Source: Bacteroidetes bacterium UBA2234
GTDB lineage: Bacteria > Bacteroidota > Bacteroidia > NS11-12g > UBA955
Direction: 5' to 3'
NCBI GenBank assembly: GCA_002347985.1
Contig: DDYM01000068.1
Span: 11,740-20,068, forward strand
DNA: 8,329 nucleotides
Below the pieces are notes generated by a model. That model was not told where the DNA came from, searched no databases, and saw nothing but the letters and a program-made list of their open reading frames with translations. Below are positions 1-6,658 of the stretch, piece by piece. Both the position numbers and the translations under genes were made by a program. How positions within the stretch are numbered: the first letter of the stretch is position 1; every line of letters starts with the position of its first letter.

Positions 1-100
1 AACAACGACAAAGATTAATACACCCAATAACGATAAATAACGATACCCCCAATAATGACAAAGAACAATACACGCAACAGCGATAAATAATAAATCACCT
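1..100. repeat. Degenerate 25-bp tandem repeat, four units, with 50-bp higher-order pattern
   Basis: Cutting the first 100 bases into 25-mers (1-25, 26-50, 51-75, 76-100) gives four units that align without gaps. Each begins AAYARYGAY and continues with AAAKA; the first three end in a C-rich tail. Unit 1 matches unit 2 at 18 of 25 positions, unit 2 matches unit 3 at 19 of 25, and unit 3 matches unit 4 at 15 of 25. Over 50 bp, 1-40 matches 51-90 at 33 of 40, including the shared end CGATAAATAA. Unit positions 9 and 13 alternate (C and G in units 1 and 3, T and T in units 2 and 4), which points to duplication of a 50-bp dimer. The array touches the window edge, so the copy number is unknown. 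Function is unknown; an intergenic minisatellite is the simplest reading. Confidence 0.7.
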
Positions 101-137
101 TGGTATACTGCGCTGTAAGTAAACATGAAAGGATCAA

Positions 138-154
138 ATCAGAACCATTCTGAT
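138..154 (-). terminator. Short hairpin downstream of the ABC exporter, possible weak terminator
   Basis: ATCAGAA (138-144) and TTCTGAT (148-154) form a perfect 7-bp stem around a 3-nt loop, 36 bp past the stop codon of the minus-strand exporter gene. Read on the minus strand, the stem is followed only by TTGATCC, not a real U tract, so intrinsic termination would be weak. It could instead be a 3'-end stabilising structure or chance. Confidence 0.3.
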
Positions 155-189
155 GTTCTCCATGCTTTAGAAAGTAAATGATCGTTTAA

Positions 190-1944
190 TTACTCAGCAA
201 TCTGAGTTTCATAAAGGTGGGCGTAATGACCCCCGGCGGCCATTAAAGTGGCGTGATTTCCGCGCTCCTTGACTTCCCCTTTTTCTAATACCAGAATTTC
301 ATCCGCTTTTGCGATTGTGCTTAATCGATGCGCAATTACAATGGCCGTGCGATTTTCCAATAATCGATCAATTGCCTTTTGAATCAACTGTTCCGTTTCT
401 GTGTCAATGGAACTCGTAGCTTCGTCCAATAGGATAATCCTGGGGTCAAAAGCCAATGCCCTGATAAAACTCACCAGTTGTCGCTGCCCCAACGAAAGAG
501 TCATTCCGCGCTCCATAACATTGTAATCGAAGCCTCCAGGTAGTTTTTCGATGAATTCATAGGCCCCAATCGAACGTGCGGCATCAATCATTTTTTGAAT
601 GTCGATATCGTCGTTATGCAATCGAATGTTGTCCTTTACACTTCCGCTGAAGAGGAATACGTCCTGTAGAACAAGGGCAATTTGCTGTCTAACAGAAGTG
701 ATATTCAACGACTGAATATTGATATCGTCCAGCAAGATTTCTCCCTTTTGCTGCTGATACAATTGATTGACTAAACTGGCAATTGTTGTTTTGCCCGACC
801 CAGTTGCGCCCACAATGGCCATGGTTTTACCTTGTGGCAGGTGGAAACTTACGTCGCGAAGCACCCATTCTTCGTTCTGATATGCGAACCAGACGTTATT
901 GAATTTCACATCTCCGCTGAAAACTGGGGCGGCAACCTCGGTTGTTTGCTCGATATTTTCTACATCGTCTATCAGTTTAAAAATACGATCTGCCGCAACG
1001 ATGCCCATTTGAATGTTGTTGAAGCGATCTGCGATGGCGCGAATCGGTCTAAAAAACAAATTGATAAACATGATGAATGCGGTAAGTTCTCCGAATTCTA
1101 TGCTGCCACGAACCAAAGATCCACTGCCATACCATACGATAAGGGCGAAACTCACGGCAACCAGAACTTCAACGATTGGGAAGAAGATCGAATAGTAATA
1201 GATGCTGCGAATATTGGCATCACGGTGGGCCTGATTGATTTGGTCGAAACGACGTTTTTCCTCCTTTTCGCGGTTGAAAAGCTGAACGATTTGCATCCCT
1301 GTGATTCGCTCTTGCAAAAAGGCATTGAGTTTGGCCACTTGATTTCTGACGTCTTGGAAAGTATCGCGGATGCCTTTGCGGAATCGGTTGGCGGCAAACA
1401 AGAGTAGGGGGACAACGGTCAAGGTAATCAGTGTGAGTTTGACATCCATGTAGAACATGCAGCTCATGATGACGATGATTTGAATGAGGTCGCCCGCAAT
1501 TGTAATTACTCCGGAGGAAAATAGGTCGGTGATTGTTTGAACATCGCTAATAGAACGAGTCACCGCAGTACCTACCGGTGTTTTGTCGTAAAATGATAGT
1601 TTTAAGCGAGTTAGGTGGTCGTAAATGTACTGACGAAGTTTGAGAATTACGGACTGGGCAATGGATTCTGAAATGTATGAGTTGGCGAAGCCGAGCAAAG
1701 CCTGTACGATGAGCCAAATCAACAGGATTAGGGCCCATTTTTCCAGCAGTTGGAACTGTTTTGGAATAATTACTTTGTCGATTACGGTTTTGTATAAATA
1801 CGGTTGAAAGGCGGTGATAACACTTTGAACGATTGTTAAAATTACGGCGATTATCATCCAATGGCGTTGGAATTTTGCCAGTGCTAATATTCGTTTGAAA
1901 AGTACCCATTGTGAGGCCGTGGCCTCTGATTTTTTGCTTGGCAT
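190..1944 (-). CDS. ABC exporter half-transporter, fused membrane and ATPase domains (MsbA-like)
   Basis: A 584-residue half-transporter of the type IV exporter fold (MsbA/Sav1866/BmrA-like), predicted to sit in the inner membrane and work as a dimer, exporting a lipid or drug-like substrate. The N-terminal half carries about six membrane helices (near 28-50, 66-88, 145-165, 168-186, 253-272 and 286-300). The C-terminal ATPase has an A-loop tyrosine (Y355), Walker A (G379 to T386, K385), Q-loop Q427, signature LSLGQ (483-487), Walker B with catalytic glutamate (D507, E508), D-loop SSID (511-514) and H-loop H539. All catalytic residues are present; only the third signature residue departs from LSGGQ (L485 for G), a kind of variant I recall in related exporters. 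Length is normal. The start is fixed by an in-frame stop 15 nt upstream (1960-1962). It is transcribed divergently from the rest of the window. The substrate cannot be told from sequence. Confidence 0.95.
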   Translation of the reverse strand: MPSKKSEATASQWVLFKRILALAKFQRHWMIIAVILTIVQSVITAFQPYLYKTVIDKVIIPKQFQLLEKWALILLIWLIVQALLGFANSYISESIAQSVILKLRQYIYDHLTRLKLSFYDKTPVGTAVTRSISDVQTITDLFSSGVITIAGDLIQIIVIMSCMFYMDVKLTLITLTVVPLLLFAANRFRKGIRDTFQDVRNQVAKLNAFLQERITGMQIVQLFNREKEEKRRFDQINQAHRDANIRSIYYYSIFFPIVEVLVAVSFALIVWYGSGSLVRGSIEFGELTAFIMFINLFFRPIRAIADRFNNIQMGIVAADRIFKLIDDVENIEQTTEVAAPVFSGDVKFNNVWFAYQNEEWVLRDVSFHLPQGKTMAIVGATGSGKTTIASLVNQLYQQQKGEILLDDINIQSLNITSVRQQIALVLQDVFLFSGSVKDNIRLHNDDIDIQKMIDAARSIGAYEFIEKLPGGFDYNVMERGMTLSLGQRQLVSFIRALAFDPRIILLDEATSSIDTETEQLIQKAIDRLLENRTAIVIAHRLSTIAKADEILVLEKGEVKERGNHATLMAAGGHYAHLYETQIAE

Positions 1945-1954
1945 GAATTGCTTA

Positions 1955-1962
1955 CAAAATTA
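1955..1962 (-). promoter_or_regulatory. Possible Bacteroidota -7 box (TAATTTTG) for the ABC exporter
   Basis: On the minus strand TAATTTTG exactly fits the TAnnTTTG -7 element used by the Bacteroidota primary sigma factor, and it ends 10 nt before the exporter start codon. No TTTG or TTG -33 element is found at the expected 17-23 nt spacing upstream. If it is real, the transcript would have a leader of only a few bases. One eight-base match in an AT-rich intergenic region is weak evidence. Confidence 0.3.
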
Positions 1963-2020
1963 GGGCTAAACCTACGATTTTTATGGAAAAGTTACGGGAA
2001 TTATGCCTGTATGAGGATTG

Positions 2021-2040
2021 TGTAAAACTTTTGTTTTGCA
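2021..2040. promoter_or_regulatory. Imperfect palindrome in the divergent intergenic region, possible operator
   Basis: TGTAAAAC (2021-2028) and GTTTTGCA (2033-2040) form an 8-bp inverted repeat with one mismatch around TTTT. It lies 41 bp before the kinase start and 76 bp from the exporter start, where a regulator serving either divergent gene could bind. Nothing in the window encodes an obvious regulator, and such AT-rich dyads arise easily by chance. Confidence 0.22.
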
Positions 2041-2081
2041 ATGATTTGTAAGGGGGTGCAAGACCTTCGTATTATTGCAGT

Positions 2082-2699
2082 ATGGCTAAGCACATTGCGG
2101 TTGCAGGTAACATCGGCGCGGGTAAAACCACACTTACCAATTTGCTCTCAAAACATTATGGTTGGGAGGTTCAATTGGAGGACATGGATGACAATCCGTA
2201 CATCTCTGATTTTTACGAAGACATGCAGCGTTGGAGTTTCAACTTGCAGGTGTATTTTCTTACCACGCGTTGGAAGGATATCCAAAAGATTCGCTCCGGA
2301 AAACAGACTGTTATTCAGGACAGGACGATATACGAGGACGCCTACATTTTTGCGCCCAATTTGCATGCTATGGGTTTGATGAGTACCCGTGACTTTGAAA
2401 ATTACAAGCAGTTGTTTGATGCCATCAGTAATCAGATTGAGACACCGGATTTGTTGATTTACCTACGGGCCGGGATTCCCAAGTTGGTTCACCAAATTCA
2501 AATGCGGGGTAGGGATTATGAAGATGCAATTCGATTGGACTATTTAAAGCGATTGAATGAGCGTTACGAAGCCTGGATTGCCAATTACACCGGGAAACTG
2601 TTGATTTTTAATGTTGACGATATGGATTTTCAAGAAAATCCTGAGCACGCCGCAGAAATTATTCAAAAAGTAGAGAGCACACTGAACGGCTTGTTCTAA
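2082..2699 (+). CDS. Deoxynucleoside kinase (dGK/dAK/dCK family)
   Basis: A 205-residue cytoplasmic kinase that transfers a phosphate from ATP to the 5'-OH of a deoxynucleoside, the first step of deoxynucleotide salvage. Visible features in order: P-loop G9-N-I-G-A-G-K15-T16-T17; E33 in the LEDMDDNPY segment, the likely catalytic base; the DRT-I-Y-E-D motif at 80-86, the family's D/E-R-S/T signature; and an arginine-rich LID, MRGRDYE, at 141-147. Length is typical for bacterial members (about 200-220). The start is secure: an in-frame stop lies at 2049-2051 and no other start codon falls between it and this ATG. No Shine-Dalgarno sequence is close by, as is common in Bacteroidota. The stop TAA shares one base with the ATG of the next gene, so translation is probably coupled. 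Whether purine or pyrimidine deoxynucleosides are preferred cannot be read from sequence alone. Confidence 0.93.
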   Translation: MAKHIAVAGNIGAGKTTLTNLLSKHYGWEVQLEDMDDNPYISDFYEDMQRWSFNLQVYFLTTRWKDIQKIRSGKQTVIQDRTIYEDAYIFAPNLHAMGLMSTRDFENYKQLFDAISNQIETPDLLIYLRAGIPKLVHQIQMRGRDYEDAIRLDYLKRLNERYEAWIANYTGKLLIFNVDDMDFQENPEHAAEIIQKVESTLNGLF

Positions 2700-4789
2700 T
2701 GCATTTTCAACAGCCAAATATGCTTTGGGGATTGCTTTTGTTAGCGATTCCGCTGTTGATTCACTTGTTCCAATTCCACAGAACCCAAACTGTTTATTTT
2801 CCAGGCGTTTTTCGTTTGATACAACGCTTGCAACATGCAAGGCAACAAAAAAAAGTACAACACTGGATTGTGCTTGTGGCAAGAATGATGGCAATTTCTT
2901 GCTTGGTCTTCGCCTTTGCAATGCCGAGTTGCAATTCGAATTCTAGAACGCAAGAGTATAGTCATGTGGTAGTGCTGTTCGATAATTCCTATTCCATGGG
3001 AACCCAAAATCAGGATGGAGTTTTGATGGAACAAGCCAGAGCTCAGGCCAGGAAAATGGTGATGGGTTTAAAGCAGGAAATTCAGGTAAGGATACTTACA
3101 CAAGATCCATTGGCCAATTTTGGATGGATGTCGCCCGCCCAAGCTCTGTCGATTGTTGACACGCTTTCCTTATGTCCTCAACAACGCTCATGGTCTGATT
3201 GGGCTTCGCAAGTAGAAGAAATTGTCCATGAAGGTGGAATATCATCGTTAAAGGTGATGGCTTTTGGTGATGGTCAATTATCGACCTTCTCGAAGAAAAT
3301 ACAGTTGAATTCATCAACCCAGGTGAATTGGGAATATGTATTGTATCCGTTGGATCCTGAGCAAAATGGAGGCAATGTGGGGATAGATTCGGTTTGGTAT
3401 GAGAGTGTTTGGCAGCGAGTTGATGCGGCGAGCAATGTGATTCTGAAAGCCAGAATTCGGAATTATTCAGAATCTACCAAGGAAACATCGCTTCGATTGA
3501 TAAGTAACAACAAGACAACCCACGTAAAAGCCGTAAAAATGGAAGCGCAAGGGGTGATTGATGTTGATTTTCCTTTGTCGGAAGCAGAGCTTTCTTCCGC
3601 GAGTACATTGAATTTAGACAACGACGGGTTTGGTTATGATAATGTGAAGTACCTTCATCCGGTTAAGCAAATCCAAACGATTGTGGGTGTTTTGGGTTCA
3701 GACAATGCGGTTACTGCGATGTTTGCTTCGCAGCCATTGTTAAAGAAAATCGATTTGAATCGGAGTGATCTGTTGGATGCTGATAATCAACGGTTATCAA
3801 AATACGATGCTCTGATATTGATCAATGATGGAAATTATTCAGATAAGGAACTGCAGGTTTTGAGTGATTTTGTGGCAGCGGGAAAGGTAGTTCTTCAATT
3901 TTTTATTGATCCAGTACGTAGCAAAAAGTTGAATTTGGGATTTGGTGAATTGCGCGGAGATTGGTCTGGTGCAACAGTGACTAGAGGAATGGGTTCATCA
4001 GGCGGAGGGACGATGCAAACGAATCGCATCGAAGCCGGCGGATTCCAGCATCCCATTTTTCAGAAGGCTTTTGGCGAATCGATTTCGGAAAAAACCGAGA
4101 TGCCGAGTGTAGGTGGATTTCTCAAGTTGGGTTCTACGTTGGATTTTGAAACGGTTCTTCAGTTGGAAAGTGGAGACCCTATTTTATTAAAGCGCAATCA
4201 GGGTGGTGGCAGTTATTGGGTTTGGATGAGTGATTTAAGAAATGGAAGTCAGGAATTGAAATCGTCGGCTTGGTTCTTGCCCATTTTTACTCAGATTGTT
4301 GCCTCTTCTACGGTGGGGGAGCAGCCTTTGTATGGTGAGTTATTTGGCGGAAATTTGTTGCCGTTGCCTGGGAATGTGCAGGTAGATGAGCGCGCAGCTT
4401 CGCTGCGCGGCAAATACGGGAACATCGTAGTTGATTTACAGTCCAATTCAAGCCAACATACTTCTATGTATGTAGGTGCTCAACCCCAATATCCCGGCTT
4501 GTTTTGGTTGGTTGGTAGTGCAGGGAAAGACAGTGTTCAAATTGCATTGAATTTGGGGAAACAAGAATCGGATTTGCGCAGTTTTACAAGTTGGGATTCG
4601 GTCAATTTGGGCCCCAACAACAAAATTAAACTTTCAAACGGTGATGGTATTTCACCGATTATTCACAATGCCCCATTAAACACCCCTTGGCGCTTGTTTA
4701 TATGGGGGGCTGCGTTTTTCTTCGCAGTAGAAGTTGTTATTATATTATTAAGAGATAAAAATATTTCATCCCAATCTGTAAAACCATGA
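2699..4789 (+). CDS. BatA-type N-terminal membrane domain protein with vWA-like segment
   Basis: A 696-residue membrane protein. The N-terminus matches the double-transmembrane domain seen in BatA-like proteins of Bacteroidota: helices near 8-24 and 56-75 flank a basic loop with HRTQTVYFPGVFRL. Residues about 88-200 look like a von Willebrand A fold, with the MIDAS start D95-N-S97-Y-S99 after a hydrophobic strand and a possible later metal Asp in FGDG (D191). Residues about 325-405 resemble a class I amidotransferase-like alpha/beta fold, without an obvious catalytic Cys. A Gly/Ser-rich stretch (about 431-437) and a beta-rich region follow, then one C-terminal helix (665-684) and a short charged tail. 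The bulk between helix 2 and the last helix is probably periplasmic. Upstream overlap is 1 bp (TAATG) and downstream overlap is 4 bp (ATGA). The function is unknown; metal-dependent protein binding at the envelope is an inference from the MIDAS. Confidence 0.85.
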   Translation: MHFQQPNMLWGLLLLAIPLLIHLFQFHRTQTVYFPGVFRLIQRLQHARQQKKVQHWIVLVARMMAISCLVFAFAMPSCNSNSRTQEYSHVVVLFDNSYSMGTQNQDGVLMEQARAQARKMVMGLKQEIQVRILTQDPLANFGWMSPAQALSIVDTLSLCPQQRSWSDWASQVEEIVHEGGISSLKVMAFGDGQLSTFSKKIQLNSSTQVNWEYVLYPLDPEQNGGNVGIDSVWYESVWQRVDAASNVILKARIRNYSESTKETSLRLISNNKTTHVKAVKMEAQGVIDVDFPLSEAELSSASTLNLDNDGFGYDNVKYLHPVKQIQTIVGVLGSDNAVTAMFASQPLLKKIDLNRSDLLDADNQRLSKYDALILINDGNYSDKELQVLSDFVAAGKVVLQFFIDPVRSKKLNLGFGELRGDWSGATVTRGMGSSGGGTMQTNRIEAGGFQHPIFQKAFGESISEKTEMPSVGGFLKLGSTLDFETVLQLESGDPILLKRNQGGGSYWVWMSDLRNGSQELKSSAWFLPIFTQIVASSTVGEQPLYGELFGGNLLPLPGNVQVDERAASLRGKYGNIVVDLQSNSSQHTSMYVGAQPQYPGLFWLVGSAGKDSVQIALNLGKQESDLRSFTSWDSVNLGPNNKIKLSNGDGISPIIHNAPLNTPWRLFIWGAAFFFAVEVVIILLRDKNISSQSVKP
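4391..4409. repeat. Perfect GC-rich palindrome inside the BatA/vWA-like gene
   Basis: CGCGCAGC (4391-4398), loop TTC, GCTGCGCG (4402-4409): a perfect 8-bp stem almost wholly of G and C inside an otherwise AT-leaning gene. It starts exactly on a codon boundary and encodes R-A-A-S-L-R plus the first base of G (residues 565-571), so the frame is kept. It may be a small dispersed palindromic element that entered the gene, or chance. Confidence 0.55.
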
Positions 4790-6060
4790 CTCATAATACA
4801 TTGCTTCAAAACGTTACGCTGTTCTCGCCAGGTCACCCCTCGCACAACTGTGTCGTTGAAATATTGATTCAAGATGGCGTGATTGCTGCAATGGGTGAAG
4901 GTTTGGGTTTGTCGGCTTCGGAATTAATTGATGGCCAAGGCGCCTACGTTTCGTTGGGATGGATGGATCCCTTTGGTGTTTGCCCCGATCCAGGTGAGCC
5001 TTGGAAAGAAACTTTACAATCATACAGCGATGCGGCTCAAAAGGGAGGCTTTACTCAAGTTGCAGCTTTGTGTGGTAGCAATCCCAAGCCCGACAATGAA
5101 TCTGTGATTTCTCAGGCGAAAAACATGGGTAGATTGTTGCCTGCAGAAGTATTGCCATTGGGTTACAGTAGTGTTGGCGGGGAAGGCAAGGAGATGGCCG
5201 AAATGTACGAAATGCATCAGGCCGGCGCATTGGCATTTACCGATGGAATTACGGGAAGTGCATCATTGAGTTTGCGGACAAAACTCATGCAATATGCCCA
5301 TTCCTTGGGTTTGAATTATATTCATTTTCCCTATCAAAAAGCCCTAGCTCCAGATGGTAAAATTCACGAAGGATTGGTAAATGCAACACTGGGCTTCAAA
5401 GGAATTCCCGCGGTGAGTGAAACGGTGGAATTGCTGGCTGATATTGAGCTCGCAAAATACCTCAAAACACCATTGAGAATTTTGGGGGTGAGCGCTGCCG
5501 AAAGTGTAGATGTGATTCGCCGAGCTAAGGCCGATGGTGTTGAAATTTATGCGTCTGTGCCAGTTCTGAATTTGTTGTATACAGACGAGGCGATGTTAGA
5601 TTTTGATGAGAACCTCAAAGTGTTGCCGCCGTTGCGCTCAGAGTCTGATAGAAAAGCACTCATTTTGGGATTGTTGGACGGAACGTTAACCTCCGTGATG
5701 TCAAATCATCACCCAGAAGATATTGAGAATAAAAAACTGGAATTCGACTATGCGGCCTGGGGTGCTGCCACGTTGGTTCAAACATTTGCGATAATGTGCA
5801 AAGCATTCCAATATGAAAGGCCGGAATTGTGGGTGCCGTTGCTCTATAAAGGGAATCGACAGTTTATGGGTGTTCCGGTGGAAACCATTGGTGAGGGGAT
5901 AGAAGCGAATCTAACCCTGTTTACATTGACAGGAGAATTTGCCTTGATAAATGAGCGAAATCCAAGTAAGGCTTACAATGTTCCACGAAAGTCGGATGTG
6001 CTTCAAGGTAAAGTACTGGGAACCATTCGCAAGGGTTGTTTTATGAAAAATCATGATTGA
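4786..6060 (+). CDS. Dihydroorotase-family (PyrC-like amidohydrolase) protein lacking metal ligands
   Basis: A 424-residue protein that aligns along its length with type I dihydroorotases and keeps their landmarks: an N-terminal beta segment (about 1-57), G58-W-M-D61 before the active-site strand, PG at 69-70, FTDG at 151-154, PPLRSESDRKALI (281-293) and a C-terminal beta segment (about 370-418). The metal site is gone. The HxH pair is F63 and V65, the substrate arginine position is P67, the His of the HCED motif is F181, the His of the HVS motif is G234, and the Asp of TDHAPH is N307 (SNHHPE). Only D153 remains. It is therefore unlikely to catalyse the dihydroorotase step of pyrimidine synthesis, although automated annotation would probably call it dihydroorotase. 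Non-catalytic dihydroorotase-like proteins are known as structural partners of aspartate transcarbamoylase, but no pyrB is visible here. It overlaps the preceding gene by 4 bp and the following one by 8 bp. Confidence 0.88.
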   Translation: MTHNTLLQNVTLFSPGHPSHNCVVEILIQDGVIAAMGEGLGLSASELIDGQGAYVSLGWMDPFGVCPDPGEPWKETLQSYSDAAQKGGFTQVAALCGSNPKPDNESVISQAKNMGRLLPAEVLPLGYSSVGGEGKEMAEMYEMHQAGALAFTDGITGSASLSLRTKLMQYAHSLGLNYIHFPYQKALAPDGKIHEGLVNATLGFKGIPAVSETVELLADIELAKYLKTPLRILGVSAAESVDVIRRAKADGVEIYASVPVLNLLYTDEAMLDFDENLKVLPPLRSESDRKALILGLLDGTLTSVMSNHHPEDIENKKLEFDYAAWGAATLVQTFAIMCKAFQYERPELWVPLLYKGNRQFMGVPVETIGEGIEANLTLFTLTGEFALINERNPSKAYNVPRKSDVLQGKVLGTIRKGCFMKNHD

Positions 6061-6631
6061 TAGGATAAAGTTGTTGTTGAATCGCACCTCTGTGTTTCAG
6101 GGGTTGTTGGCGGGGGTTTTCATTTTTGTGGCTAAAGTAATTGTTTACTTAACCCAACACTGGGAATATCGCTTTTTGCCGGCTTTTACGGTCTTGTCGT
6201 TCCTGATTATCCTCTCCGCAATGATTATGGGCGGTCTGGGTGATCGCAAGCAATTAGAAGGCAGTCATTACCAGTACAAGCAGGCATTAATGAGTTGTCT
6301 TCGCGCGGTGTTTTTTGCAGTTTTGATTGGTAGTTTTGCGGATTTCGTGCTCTACAGTCTCGTTGATGTGACCCTGGTGGAACAGACCAAGAGCATTTTG
6401 ATTGAACAGTTGCAAGATGGACTTGGTCAGATGAAATTCATGAGCAACGACGATTTTGATAAGTTAGTAAAGGAAATCAGAGCAGCGGAGATGGGAACTC
6501 TTTGGAGTTATTTGTCGGGTTTGCCAGGTTTGGTTCTTGCGAATATGTTTTTTGGGCTGTTCGTTGCCCGTTTCTTGCGCGTCAAAAAGGAGGCTGATTG
6601 GCTTTCGGACGACAGCAATCACATGGGCTAA
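6053..6631 (+). CDS. DUF4199 family integral membrane protein
   Basis: A 192-residue inner-membrane protein with four predicted helices near 14-34, 40-61, 82-105 and 150-174. Helices 3 and 4 are joined by a charged, probably amphipathic stretch (about 108-145), and the C-terminus is short and polar. This layout and length fit DUF4199, a family of unknown function concentrated in Bacteroidota. It has no catalytic motif. The first eight bases overlap the end of the dihydroorotase-like gene, so the two are almost certainly co-expressed. I recall DUF4199 genes lying beside BatA-type and dihydroorotase-like genes in this phylum, often followed by a family 2 glycosyltransferase; no glycosyltransferase follows here. 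The family assignment rests on topology, length and context. Confidence 0.75.
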   Translation: MIDRIKLLLNRTSVFQGLLAGVFIFVAKVIVYLTQHWEYRFLPAFTVLSFLIILSAMIMGGLGDRKQLEGSHYQYKQALMSCLRAVFFAVLIGSFADFVLYSLVDVTLVEQTKSILIEQLQDGLGQMKFMSNDDFDKLVKEIRAAEMGTLWSYLSGLPGLVLANMFFGLFVARFLRVKKEADWLSDDSNHMG

Positions 6632-6643
6632 ATTCCTGAATTT
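6630..6643. other. Small palindrome in the 27-nt gap between the DUF4199 and TrmH genes
   Basis: AAATTC (6630-6635) and GAATTT (6638-6643) are perfect inverted repeats around CT. The dyad overlaps the DUF4199 stop codon and occupies much of the widest gap inside the plus-strand gene run. The loop is too short for a good terminator; it could be a protein-binding dyad or chance. Confidence 0.25.
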
Positions 6644-6658
6644 TACTATCTAACGGTT

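Noticed and set aside
3..86. Plus-strand open frame entering from the left edge and ending at TAA 84-86 (ends NNDKEQYTQQR), possibly the tail of an upstream convergent gene.
   Set aside because: It also lies wholly in the tandem repeat, has no recognisable content, and cannot be told from chance without the flanking sequence.
1..126. Minus-strand open frame from ATG at 126 running off the left edge (starts MFTYSAVYQGDLLF, 42 codons).
   Set aside because: Most of it is the 25-bp tandem repeat read in a frame without stops; there is no ribosome binding site and no recognisable family. The hydrophobic look follows from T-rich codons.
832..1407. Plus-strand open frame of 191 codons.
   Set aside because: It is antisense to the ABC exporter gene, which has complete family motifs; the antisense product has no recognisable domain.
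2045..2077. TTTG (2045-2048), 21-nt spacer, TATTATTG (2070-2077) as a promoter for the kinase operon.
   Set aside because: The spacing fits, but the -7 box has one mismatch at a conserved position and ends only 4 nt before the ATG, which would put the transcript start at or after the start codon.
2041..2379. Plus-strand open frame of 112 codons starting before the kinase gene.
   Set aside because: It overlaps the well-supported deoxynucleoside kinase in another frame and shows no family motif.
2699..2947. Possible lipoprotein: Cys at residue 78 of the BatA-like protein after a hydrophobic helix.
   Set aside because: The Cys follows the second membrane helix, not an N-terminal signal peptide, and the surrounding residues (AMPSC) are a poor lipobox.
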